Positions 45,338 to 53,333 of a stretch of 64,000 nt of DNA are shown here, piece after piece (the first letter of the stretch is position 1; each line of letters starts with the position of its first letter). The position numbers were made by a program, and so were the translations under genes. This stretch comes from Actinomadura spongiicola (GTDB taxonomy: Bacteria > Actinomycetota > Actinomycetes > Streptosporangiales > Streptosporangiaceae), in contig NZ_QVNQ01000004.1 in the NCBI RefSeq assembly GCF_003432485.1, forward strand, positions 496,001-560,000, written 5' to 3'. The notes under the pieces are model-generated. The model saw nothing but the letters and a program-made list of their open reading frames with translations. It was not told the DNA's origin and did no database searches.

Positions 45338-46687
45338 ATGACCGTGACCCGTCGCGGAGTCGTCAAGGGCGGCGCGGCCGGCGCGCTGTCCATCGCCCTC
45401 GCCGGAAGCCTGGACGGAATCTTCCAGACCTCCGCGGGCGCCGACACCGGTGAGGCGTACGGCTACGGCCCGCTGATCCCCGACCCCAAGGGCGTCCTGG
45501 ACCTGCCCAAGGGCTTCTCGTACAAGACGCTGTCGGTGGAGGGCGACCCCATCACCGACGGCGTCGTCGTCCCCGGCGCCCACGACGGCACCGCGACGTT
45601 CCCCGCGAACCGTCCCGGAAAGGACAACGGCAAGGCCAGTGGTCGGCGCGGCAACACCCTGCTGGTGCGCAACCACGAGCAGGGCAACGGCGGCACGCGC
45701 GCCGTCGCGCCGCCCGAGCTGACCTACGACCCGGCGGCCTACGGCGGCACCACCACCCTGGAGGTCGACCGCCACGGGAACCTGGTCTCGCAGTACGTCA
45801 GCCTCGCCGGGACGGCCGTGAACTGCGCGGGCGGCCGCACCCCGTGGGGGACCTGGCTGACCTGCGAGGAGACCGAGGGCATCGGCGGGGAGACCAAGAG
45901 CCACGGCTGGGTCTTCGAGGTCGACCCGTACGGCAGGGACACCAAGCCCGTTCCGCTGACCGGCCTCGGCCGGTTCTCGCACGAGGCCGTCGCCGTCGAC
46001 CCGCACACCAACATCGCCTACCTGACCGAGGACGCGTCCAAGCCGTTCGGCCTGTTCTACCGGTTCCGTCCCCGCGAGCACCGCGGCGGCTACCACTCGT
46101 ACCTGGCGGGCGGGCGGCTGGAGGCGCTGAACGTGCGGGACGTCCCCGACCTGTCGCTCGTCACCGAGCCCGGGACCCGGCTGCACGCCCGCTGGGTGGC
46201 CGTTCCCGACCCGACGGCGAAGCAGACGTCCATCCGCAAGCAGTTCGACAAGATCACCCGGAGTCAGAAGCTCGAAGGCGCCTGGTGGGGCCACGGCAAG
46301 GCGTACTTCGTGGCCAGCTTCGCCGAGAAGGGGGCCGGCTCCGCCGGGGACCACGCCGGACAGGTCTGGACGTACGACCCGCGCCGCAACGAGATCGAAC
46401 TCCAGCTGATCTTCAAGCCGGGCGGCCGGTTCGACGGCCCGGACAACATCACCGTGTCCCCGTACGGCGGCGGCGTGATCCTCGCCGAGGACGGCGACGG
46501 CGAGCAGTACCTCGTCGGCACCACCCGCGACAACAAGCCGTTCGCGATGGCCCGCAACGCCCTCAACGGCAGCGAGTTCACCGGCGTCACGTTCTCACCG
46601 GACGGCAGGATCCTGTTCGCCAACCGGCAGTCCGACCCGGGCGCGACGTTCGCGATCACCGGCCCCTGGGACCGCCTGCGCGGCTAG
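45338..46687 (+). CDS. phoX: PhoX family phosphatase, Tat-exported (DUF839)
   Basis: 449 residues. Tat signal TRRGVVKGGAAGALSIAL then an AGAD-like cleavage region; mature protein is a PhoX-type propeller with VRNHEQG, TCEETEG, SHEAVAV and NITVSPYGG segments that carry metal-binding Glu/Asn residues. Releases phosphate from organic esters outside the cell, with calcium and iron cofactors in the family. ATG 45338 follows a GAAGGAG site. Probably switched on by PhoP under phosphate starvation via the repeat at 45251-45294. Confidence 0.9.
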   Translation: MTVTRRGVVKGGAAGALSIALAGSLDGIFQTSAGADTGEAYGYGPLIPDPKGVLDLPKGFSYKTLSVEGDPITDGVVVPGAHDGTATFPANRPGKDNGKASGRRGNTLLVRNHEQGNGGTRAVAPPELTYDPAAYGGTTTLEVDRHGNLVSQYVSLAGTAVNCAGGRTPWGTWLTCEETEGIGGETKSHGWVFEVDPYGRDTKPVPLTGLGRFSHEAVAVDPHTNIAYLTEDASKPFGLFYRFRPREHRGGYHSYLAGGRLEALNVRDVPDLSLVTEPGTRLHARWVAVPDPTAKQTSIRKQFDKITRSQKLEGAWWGHGKAYFVASFAEKGAGSAGDHAGQVWTYDPRRNEIELQLIFKPGGRFDGPDNITVSPYGGGVILAEDGDGEQYLVGTTRDNKPFAMARNALNGSEFTGVTFSPDGRILFANRQSDPGATFAITGPWDRLRG

Positions 46688-46705
46688 TCGCCGTTCGAAC
46701 CCGAC

Positions 46706-46735
46706 CGCGGTCAGGCGAGATCGCGGTCAGGCGAG
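46706..46735. repeat. exact 14-base tandem duplication at a gene end
   Basis: CGCGGTCAGGCGAG occurs at 46706-46719 and 46722-46735 with two bases between. The second copy contains the stop codon (TCA on this strand) of the minus-strand DHPS-like gene, so its last codons and stop have been duplicated downstream. Confidence 0.7.
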
Positions 46736-47044
46736 GCCGCGGCGGGCCAGCGCCGGCGGACGGACACCCTGGATGGACGCCACCATGTCCAGCACCTGGC
46801 GCACCCCGTCCGCCTGCGCCTCCGGCACGCGGAACAGCGTCACACCCAGCCACGCGTAGACGGACGCGGCGGCGAGCAGCCCCGGATCGGGCTCCCGCGC
46901 GTCCGTCTCCAGCGTGACGAGCACCGCCCTGCCTTCCGTCGTGAGCGCCTCCACCCGGCTCACCGGCGGCGCCGTGCCCGCGTCGACGACACCGTCCGGC
47001 ACGGGCGCGTCCAGAGAAAGCACCCCACGCTGTTGCAACCCCAT
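46727..47044 (-). CDS. short DHPS C-terminus-like protein (possible FolP remnant)
   Basis: 105 residues. The last two-thirds (LLAAASVYAWLGVTLFRV then DGVRQVLDMVASIQG) match in pattern the C-terminal barrel helices of dihydropteroate synthase, where RVHDV is followed by the terminal helix; here RVHD reads RVPE. The rest of the enzyme is missing. In mycobacteria folP2 lies just before the DivIVA-like gene, the same neighbour as here (47116), so this may be a decayed FolP or a domesticated fragment. Function unknown. Confidence 0.55.
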   Translation of the reverse strand: MGLQQRGVLSLDAPVPDGVVDAGTAPPVSRVEALTTEGRAVLVTLETDAREPDPGLLAAASVYAWLGVTLFRVPEAQADGVRQVLDMVASIQGVRPPALARRGLA

Positions 47045-47115
47045 ACCGCAAAGCGTGGCACGATCTGGGTTCGGGAATCGTCCTTCACAGGGGACGGACG
47101 AAGGCAGATCGGAGC

Positions 47116-47514
47116 GTGATCGTGGTCGTCGTGGTGCTCGTCCTGGCCGGCGTGGCCGTGCTGGGCGCCGTGGTCGTCCTCGCCATGGGCAGGGGTGGGG
47201 AACTGCTCGACACCCATCCCGACTTCCCGCGCCTCCCGCTCGGGACCGGCGAACGTCCCATCACGGCGCCGGACGTCCTGCGCATGCGGTTTCCGCGCAC
47301 GCTCTGGGGCTACCAGCCGCAGACCATGGACGAGGCCCTGCGCCGCGTCGCCGACGCGCTGTCCGAGCGCGACGCCCGCGTGGCCGTCCTCGAACAGCAG
47401 CTCTACGACCTGCGGCACGGCGCGGGCTCGGTCGGCGCCCTCCACGGCCTGGACGACCCGGCCGGGAACGGCACCGGGCCCTCGCTCCGCAAGGACGAGG
47501 AGGACCGGTCGTGA
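47116..47514 (+). CDS. DivIVA-domain small membrane protein
   Basis: 132 residues from GTG 47116: one N-terminal membrane helix (VVVVLVLAGVAVLGAVVVLAM), then ITAPDVLRMRFP and WGYQPQTMDEALRRVADAL leading into a short coiled coil, the DivIVA-type module. Homologues sit between folP and tag in actinobacteria (M. tuberculosis Rv1209). May place cell-envelope factors; no direct evidence. Its stop overlaps the next GTG. Confidence 0.82.
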   Translation: MIVVVVVLVLAGVAVLGAVVVLAMGRGGELLDTHPDFPRLPLGTGERPITAPDVLRMRFPRTLWGYQPQTMDEALRRVADALSERDARVAVLEQQLYDLRHGAGSVGALHGLDDPAGNGTGPSLRKDEEDRS

Positions 47515-47939
47515 GCCGCGTCGCCGTCCACGCGGAGGCGGTGTCCGCCGCGCCGCCCGACCGGCTCTTCGACGTCCTGACCGACTGGCCGAGGCACGCG
47601 GAGTGGATGCCGTTCACCAGCGCGGAGGGCGGCCGCGACGTCGGCGAGGAACTGCGGGCGTGGACGGGCGTCGGGCCCGTCGGGTTCCTCGACACCATGC
47701 TGATCACCGACTGGCGGCCGGGGAGCCGGGTCGCCGTCCGGCACACGGGCCGTGTGGTGCGCGGCGAGGCGTGGTTCAAGGTCGTCCCCGAGGGGGCCGG
47801 CAGCCGCGTCGTGTGGGCCGAGCGCGTCGACCTTCCGTTCGGGCCGCTCGGCCGCGCCGGATGGCTCGTCGCCGGCCCGGTCGTGAAGGCGTTCATGCGC
47901 CTCGGGCTGCGCCGCCTCGCCGCCCTGTCGGAGGCGTGA
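47511..47939 (+). CDS. SRPBCC family polyketide cyclase/dehydrase-like protein
   Basis: 142 residues, START/Bet v1-like fold: VSAAPPDRLFDVLTDWPRHAEWMPF, then beta strands and a long C-terminal helix (VVKAFMRLGLRRLAAL). It binds a hydrophobic ligand; enzymatic role unproven. GTGA overlap with the DivIVA gene and 14 bases before tag, so it is part of a short operon. Confidence 0.85.
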   Translation: MSRVAVHAEAVSAAPPDRLFDVLTDWPRHAEWMPFTSAEGGRDVGEELRAWTGVGPVGFLDTMLITDWRPGSRVAVRHTGRVVRGEAWFKVVPEGAGSRVVWAERVDLPFGPLGRAGWLVAGPVVKAFMRLGLRRLAALSEA

Positions 47940-47953
47940 GGTAGAACGGGCGG

Positions 47954-48529
47954 GTGAGCACCGCGATTCCGGGTGAGGACGGCCTGACCCGCTGTCCCTG
48001 GGGCCTGTCGGCGCCCGACTACGTCGCCTACCACGACGACGAGTGGGGACGTCCCGTCCGCGACGACCTGGGCCTGTACGAGAAGCTCTGCCTGGAGGCG
48101 TTCCAGTCCGGGCTGTCGTGGCTGACGATCCTCCGCAAACGCGAGGCGTTCCGCGCCGCGTTCGCCGGATTCGACCCGGAGAAGGTCGCCGCGTTCGGCC
48201 CCGGCGACGTCGAGCGGCTGATGGGCGACGCCTCGATCGTCCGCAACCGCGCCAAGATCGAGGCGACGATCGCCAACGCCCGCGCCGCGCTCGACCTTCC
48301 GGGCGGCCTCGCCGAGACCGCCTGGCGCTACGCCGACCCCGACGCGCCGGTCCACGCCTCCATGGCCGAGATGCCCGCCTACACCGACGGCTCGACCGCC
48401 CTGGCCAAGGAGCTGAAGAAGCACGGTTTCCGCTTCGTCGGCCCCACCACCGCCTACGCCCTGATGCAGGCGTGCGGCCTCGTCGACGACCACCTCAAGG
48501 GCTGCTTCCGCCGCGGCGCCTACCGGTAG
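47954..48529 (+). CDS. tag: DNA-3-methyladenine glycosylase I
   Basis: 191 residues. Zinc snap residues at both ends (RCPWG with YHDDEWG near the start, HLKGCFRR near the end) and the HhH-like core of Tag. It removes 3-methyladenine from alkylated DNA for base-excision repair. GTG 47954. Neighbourhood DivIVA-tag-DUF3117 is conserved in actinobacteria, though here an ABC operon separates DUF3117. Confidence 0.95.
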   Translation: MSTAIPGEDGLTRCPWGLSAPDYVAYHDDEWGRPVRDDLGLYEKLCLEAFQSGLSWLTILRKREAFRAAFAGFDPEKVAAFGPGDVERLMGDASIVRNRAKIEATIANARAALDLPGGLAETAWRYADPDAPVHASMAEMPAYTDGSTALAKELKKHGFRFVGPTTAYALMQACGLVDDHLKGCFRRGAYR

Positions 48530-48554
48530 GCGCCGCGACGGACACGGCGGGGGC

Positions 48555-51143
48555 TCACTCGGCCTTCGCGGCCTCCAGGACGGGCACGCCGGCGGCGCGC
48601 CGGGCCGGGAACGCGGACGTTCCGAGCGTGACGACCGCGGCCCCCGCGATGACCACGGGGAACAGCCACCAGGGCGGGTTCGGCGCCAGGAACGAGCTGC
48701 CGGTGGCGACATGCATCAGGACACCGGTGCCGAGCGCGGTGCCGAGCCCGAGGAGCGTCCCGAGCAGCACGACGGTCGCGGCCTCCCAGCGGACGATCGA
48801 GCGGATCTGCGCGGCGGTGGCGCCGACGGCGCCGAGCAGGCCGAACTCGCGGGTCCGTTCCGCGACGCTCATCGACACCGTCGTCGCCATGCCGAACAGC
48901 GCCAGCACGAGCGCCATCCCGGTGAACCCGTAGATCACCCGGACGCCGCTGGTCATCGCGTTCGCCGCCGTCCTGATGTAGGCGGACTCGTCGAGCACCT
49001 TCGCGCCCGGCACGTCCGCGACCGCGCGGGCCAGCGCGTCCTTCGTCCCGCCGCGGACGAGGACGGCCCTCGTGCCCGCGCCCGGGTCCAGGGTCTCCAT
49101 GGTGGCCGCGGACACCAGTGCCTGGTCGGCGAACAGGTGGGACGGGTCGTGGTAGGCCCCGGCGACGGTCAGCGTGACCTTGCCGCGACCGCCGCGGACC
49201 ACGACCCGCTGCCCCTTCTTCAACTCGTTCGCCTCCATCACCGTGGAGGTGACGCCGACCTCCCCGGGACGCAGCGGCCGCAGGTTCCCGCCGAGGTCGA
49301 GGACGGACGGCAACGCCGCAGGATCGGCGCCCGCCACGTCGAGGAACACCGGCTCGGCCGGCTCCCCGGGCTCCGGCGGCTTCGGTGGCGGGGACACCAG
49401 CCGGGCCGACGTGCCGGTCAGCGCCATCGCGCGGGTCACGCCGGGCGCGGCGGCGGCCTTGGCGACGGTGTCGCGGGGCAGCGGCGCCTGGCCGGCCGCC
49501 GTCCTGTCCGTCGCGGCGATCGCGTGCTCGGCCAGCATCACCTGCTTGCCCGTCGTGTCGAAGCGGGCGTTCACCGACAGGACGAGCATCGCCGTCGCGG
49601 AGGCGAGCGCGACGCCGAGCATGAGGGAGGACGCGGCCGACGACACGCGACGCGGGCTGCGGGTGATGGTGGCGCGGGCGAGCCGTCCCGCCTCACCGCT
49701 CACGGCCGTGCCGATCCGTCCGACCAGGCCGCCGAGCGGGCCGACGAAGAACGGGGCGAGGACGGCGAGGCCCGCCACCGCCGTCATGGACCCCATGAGG
49801 ATCACCACGCTGACGCCGATGGTGCGTTCCATGCCCGGCGGCTCCTCGTACCTGATCGCGAACACGGTGCCGTAGAGCATGCCCGCGAGCGCGAACACGG
49901 AGAGCGCGCCGAGCAAACGGGGCCAGCGGCGGCCCGCCGACTCGTTGCTCGCGGCCCGCAGGGCCTGCAACGGCGCGATTCGGGACGCCCTGCGGGCCGC
50001 GCGCCACGCGGCGAGCTGGGTGACGAGGATCCCGGCGGCGGCGGGCAGCGACAGCGCGAGCCAGCCGAAGTCGGCGTCGGCGCCGGAGATGTCGAAGCCG
50101 TCCTTGGCGAACAGATCGGTGAGCACGGCCGCCACCGGGTAGCCGACCAGGACGCCGCCGAGGGACGCGACGACGCCGAGCGCCAGGGCCTCCAGCCGGA
50201 TCAGCCGCCTGATCTGGCGCGGTGTCGCGCCGATCGCGCTGAGCAGCGCGAGCCGCCGGGTCCGCTGCCGCACCAGGGTGCCGAACGTGTTGGCGACGAC
50301 GAACAGGCCCACGAACACCGAGATGGACGACACCATGCCCAGCGCGCCGCCGACCGAGACGCTCGCGGAGTCCAGGGTGGCCGACTGCGCGTTCCGCACC
50401 GTCGCGGCCGACCGGACGGTGACGTCCTCGCCGCGCAGGTCGCGCTGCAACCCGTCGCGGAGTCGCGTCACCGTGACGCCCGGGGCGGCCTTGACCCACA
50501 CGCCCTGCCACGTGCCGGGCGGCAGCGCCGCCGCCTGGCGGACCGTCTCCGGCGGCGCCAGCAGCAGGTCGCCGCTCGCGACGGCGCTACGCCCCTGCAC
50601 GGTGACGATCCCGACGATCTTCAGGTCGCGGGTCTGTCGCGGCAGCGTCGTCCGCAGCCGGTCGCCGACGCCGAGTTTCCCGGCGCGGGCGACGTGCCGG
50701 GTGACGGCGATCTCGCCGTCGGCGGCGGGCGCGCGCCCGTCCTCCAGGCGGTACGGGTTGAGCCGGGGCTCGGGGGTCCAGGGCCGCAGCGTGGTGCCGG
50801 CCCCCGCCGGCGGCAGGATGATCTTGCCGTCGGCGCCGGTGGCGGTCACCGGGACCGACGCGTCCCCGGCCACCGCCGCGACGCCCGGCCGTCCCGCGAC
50901 CCGGTCCATCGGCACCCGCCCGTTCGGGACGTCGTAGACGTCGCCGGGGTCGGTCGTGCCGCCCAGCACCAGAACGTCCGCGCGGGCGTACTCGCTGGCG
51001 TCGGTGCCCGACACCGCGTTCTGCGCCCGGAACGTGAACTGCAATGCCCCGGCGATCAACCCGATCGCGAACATCGCCGCCAGCAGCGTGGCGGTGAGCT
51101 GCTTCCAGCCGCCGGTGAACGAGCGGCGCGCGATGAGCCACAT
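48555..51143 (-). CDS. FtsX-like (MacB-type) ABC transporter permease, two-domain
   Basis: 862 residues. Membrane helix at the N-terminus, large extracytoplasmic loop, then the FtsX helices (~260-380), a second extracytoplasmic part (~520-720) and a second FtsX set at the C-terminus (SVAERTREFGLLGAVGAT). This is the duplicated form found in Gram-positive exporters and lipoprotein- or peptide-handling systems. ATG 51143; the ATPase gene ends 5 bases before it on the same strand. Function unknown, envelope export or mechanotransmission likely. Confidence 0.88.
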   Translation of the reverse strand: MWLIARRSFTGGWKQLTATLLAAMFAIGLIAGALQFTFRAQNAVSGTDASEYARADVLVLGGTTDPGDVYDVPNGRVPMDRVAGRPGVAAVAGDASVPVTATGADGKIILPPAGAGTTLRPWTPEPRLNPYRLEDGRAPAADGEIAVTRHVARAGKLGVGDRLRTTLPRQTRDLKIVGIVTVQGRSAVASGDLLLAPPETVRQAAALPPGTWQGVWVKAAPGVTVTRLRDGLQRDLRGEDVTVRSAATVRNAQSATLDSASVSVGGALGMVSSISVFVGLFVVANTFGTLVRQRTRRLALLSAIGATPRQIRRLIRLEALALGVVASLGGVLVGYPVAAVLTDLFAKDGFDISGADADFGWLALSLPAAAGILVTQLAAWRAARRASRIAPLQALRAASNESAGRRWPRLLGALSVFALAGMLYGTVFAIRYEEPPGMERTIGVSVVILMGSMTAVAGLAVLAPFFVGPLGGLVGRIGTAVSGEAGRLARATITRSPRRVSSAASSLMLGVALASATAMLVLSVNARFDTTGKQVMLAEHAIAATDRTAAGQAPLPRDTVAKAAAAPGVTRAMALTGTSARLVSPPPKPPEPGEPAEPVFLDVAGADPAALPSVLDLGGNLRPLRPGEVGVTSTVMEANELKKGQRVVVRGGRGKVTLTVAGAYHDPSHLFADQALVSAATMETLDPGAGTRAVLVRGGTKDALARAVADVPGAKVLDESAYIRTAANAMTSGVRVIYGFTGMALVLALFGMATTVSMSVAERTREFGLLGAVGATAAQIRSIVRWEAATVVLLGTLLGLGTALGTGVLMHVATGSSFLAPNPPWWLFPVVIAGAAVVTLGTSAFPARRAAGVPVLEAAKAE

Positions 51144-51148
51144 GGCGG

Positions 51149-51913
51149 CTAGCCCCCCATCCGCCGCATGGCGGCGTGGACCTGGTCGATGGTGGGGGAG
51201 TGCAGCTCCTGGACGATCATCCCGTCGGCGAGGAACAGCACCCGGTCGGCGTGCGCGGCGGCCGCCGGGTCGTGCGTCACCATGATCACCGTCTGCCGGT
51301 AGGCGTCCACGGCGGTGCGCAGGAACCCGAGCACCTCGGCGCCAGACCGCGAGTCCAGGTTCCCGGTCGGCTCGTCGGCGAACAGCACCTCCGGCCGGGT
51401 CAGCAGCGCCCGCGCCACCGCGACCCGCTGCTGCTGCCCGCCCGACATCTCGCTCGGCCGGTGCCCCAGCCGGTCCCGCAGGCCCAGCGCGTCCACGATC
51501 GTGTCGAACCACCGCCGGTCGGCCCGCCGGTTCCCGAGCCGGCCGGTGAGCCGGATGTTCTCCTCGGCGGTCAGCATCGGCAGCAGGTTGAACGACTGGA
51601 ACACGAACCCGAGCCGGTCGCGGCGCAGCTTCGTCAACGCCGTCCGGGACAGCTTGGTGATGTCCACGTCGCCGATCAGGATCGACCCGGACGACACCGC
51701 GTCCAGACCCGCCATGCAGTGCAGGAACGTCGACTTCCCTGAACCGGACGGCCCCATGATCGCCGTGAACCGCCCACGGGGGAACGTCGCCGAGACACCG
51801 CGCAGCGCGGTCACCGCGTTGTCGCCCGACCCGTACGACTTCACGACGTCCCGGGCCACGGCCACATGGTCGTGGGCGAGCGCGGCAGGGGGCACGGCGG
51901 TTGAGTACGTCAT
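51149..51913 (-). CDS. ABC transporter ATP-binding protein (LolD/MacB type)
   Basis: 254 residues: Walker A GPSGSGKST, Q-loop FQSFNLLPMLTAEEN, signature SGGQQQR, Walker B LFADEPTGNLD, switch His in VTHDPAA. The NLLPMLT and NLDSRSG segments are usual for ATPases partnering FtsX permeases, and the permease gene follows after 5 bases. ATG 51913; sequence upstream in frame is not conserved. Confidence 0.93.
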   Translation of the reverse strand: MTYSTAVPPAALAHDHVAVARDVVKSYGSGDNAVTALRGVSATFPRGRFTAIMGPSGSGKSTFLHCMAGLDAVSSGSILIGDVDITKLSRTALTKLRRDRLGFVFQSFNLLPMLTAEENIRLTGRLGNRRADRRWFDTIVDALGLRDRLGHRPSEMSGGQQQRVAVARALLTRPEVLFADEPTGNLDSRSGAEVLGFLRTAVDAYRQTVIMVTHDPAAAAHADRVLFLADGMIVQELHSPTIDQVHAAMRRMGG

Positions 51914-51971
51914 GCTCTCAAGCAAACCGCCGGTGACCCTCCGACCACACTGGCGCACACTCCCCGGTCGG

Positions 51972-51991
51972 GGGTGGGGCAGGCCCCACCC
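51972..51991 (-). terminator. GC hairpin downstream of enoyl-CoA hydratase gene
   Basis: GGGTGGGG (51972-51979) pairs with CCCCACCC (51984-51991) over CAGG. It lies 42 bases past the stop of the hydratase gene and before the ABC start, so it probably ends the hydratase transcript; no clear T-run. Confidence 0.5.
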
Positions 51992-52032
51992 GAGCCACGG
52001 TGGAACCCCGAAGCAGAGCGGACGCGCGGGCG

Positions 52033-52818
52033 CTAGCGGCCCTCGAAGGTGGGCTGTCGTTTGTTCAGGAACGCCTCGGTGGCGGCTCGGTGGTCGGCCG
52101 TTCGCTCGCACTCGTCCTGGAGTTCCGCCTCGCGTTCGAGGGCGGCGGCCAGGTCGTGGGTCGCCGCGAAGTCGAGCGCCGCCTTGACCGCGCCGTAGGC
52201 GAACGTCGGCCCGGTGGCGAGCCGGCGGGCCAGCTCCACCGACGCCGGGGCCAGTTCGTCCGCCGCCACCACCCGGTTCACCAGGCCCAGCTCCAACGCC
52301 CGCTCCGCCGGGAGCGGCTCGCCCAGCAACAGCAGTTCGGCGGCCCTGGCGCGGCCGACGAGCCGCTGCAACGTCCACGACATGCCGCTGTCGGGCGCGA
52401 GGCCGATCCCGGTGAACGCCGTCGCGAACCGGGCCCGGTCGGACGCGACGATCAGGTCGCACGCGAACGCCAGCGACGCGCCCGCGCCCGCCGCCACGCC
52501 GTTCACCGCCGCCACCACCGGCTTGCGCATCCCCGCGAGCGCCAGCACGATCGGGTTGTAGTGGTCGCGGACGGTGCCGTCCAGGCCCTTGCCCGCGGCG
52601 AGGTTGTCGGCGTGCTCGCGCAGATCCTGACCGGCGCAGAACGCCCGGCCCGCGCCCGTGAGGATCACCGCGCGGGCCGCCGGGTCGGCCGCCGCCCGCA
52701 CCACCGTCGCGCGCAGCAGCTCCTTCATCCGCACCGTCAGCGCGTTCATTCCGTCCGGGCGGTTGAGTGTGATCGTCCCCACGCCGTCGGTCACGTCGTA
52801 CAGCACGGTCTCGGTCAT
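52033..52818 (-). CDS. enoyl-CoA hydratase/isomerase (PaaG-like)
   Basis: 261 residues, crotonase fold: TITLNRPDGMNALT, oxyanion loops GAGRAFCAGQDL and NGVAAGAGASLAF. GIGLAPDSGMSW keeps the Asp used by PaaG/isomerase-type members rather than the hydratase Glu pair, so a double-bond or epoxide isomerase such as 1,2-epoxyphenylacetyl-CoA isomerase is more likely than a plain hydratase. ATG 52818. No other paa gene is in the window. A palindrome (52842-52856) lies 24 bases upstream. Confidence 0.85.
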   Translation of the reverse strand: MTETVLYDVTDGVGTITLNRPDGMNALTVRMKELLRATVVRAAADPAARAVILTGAGRAFCAGQDLREHADNLAAGKGLDGTVRDHYNPIVLALAGMRKPVVAAVNGVAAGAGASLAFACDLIVASDRARFATAFTGIGLAPDSGMSWTLQRLVGRARAAELLLLGEPLPAERALELGLVNRVVAADELAPASVELARRLATGPTFAYGAVKAALDFAATHDLAAALEREAELQDECERTADHRAATEAFLNKRQPTFEGR

Positions 52819-52841
52819 CGTGTTCCTTCCGCTCCGGCTCC

Positions 52842-52856
52842 TGGGAGATCTTCCCA
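52842..52856. promoter_or_regulatory. palindrome TGGGA-N5-TCCCA upstream of the hydratase gene
   Basis: TGGGAGATCTTCCCA has perfect 5-base arms and lies 24 bases before the hydratase start on its strand, where a repressor could block transcription. Regulator unknown. Confidence 0.4.
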
Positions 52857-53019
52857 TCTGCCGTTCATGCCCCCGGGTTCCGTTCTGGAGGCTGATCGTT
52901 ACCACTTCGCGCCCGGAAGACGAGATAATGGACCACTACTGATGACGCGGATGCGACACGCGGCCACGCGGCCAACGGTGTGCGGCGGCCGCGGCCCTAA
53001 CGCAGGAAGGGGATAACGC

Positions 53020-53187
53020 ATGGCGGCGATGAAGCCGCGGACGGGAGACGGTCCGCTCGAAGTGACCAAGGAGGGACGCGGAATCGTCATGCGGGTCCCC
53101 CTCGAAGGCGGTGGCCGTCTCGTGGTCGAGCTCTCCGCCGACGAGGCCAAGGAACTCGGCGAGGCCCTCAAGGGCGTCGTGGGCTGA
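53020..53187 (+). CDS. DUF3117 family small protein
   Basis: 55 residues, MAAMKPRTGDGPLEVTKEGR and on to GEALKGVVG, the almost invariant actinobacterial DUF3117 sequence (M. tuberculosis Rv1211). ATG 53020 is preceded by CAGGAAGG. A GATAAT box at 52924-52929 could be its -10, though no clean -35 is seen. Function unknown; strong conservation suggests a core role. A terminator-like hairpin follows. Confidence 0.9.
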   Translation: MAAMKPRTGDGPLEVTKEGRGIVMRVPLEGGGRLVVELSADEAKELGEALKGVVG

Positions 53188-53217
53188 CCGGCTCCGCCGC
53201 TCCCGCTTGTTGGTGAC

Positions 53218-53241
53218 GGTCCCGGCGACTTCGCCGGGGCC
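53218..53241 (+). terminator. hairpin terminator after DUF3117 gene
   Basis: GGTCCCGGCG (53218-53227) pairs with CGCCGGGGCC (53232-53241) over ACTT, with one G-U pair, 30 bases past the stop, followed by CTTGCCATTCT. Looks like a Rho-independent terminator with a weak T-run. Confidence 0.6.
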
Positions 53242-53333
53242 CTTGCCATTCTCGCCGCCCAATTCCGTCCCGCCGCCATTTCCGTACCGAACGACCGGGC
53301 CGACCCGGCCGACCGACAGGGGGATCCGCCGCC

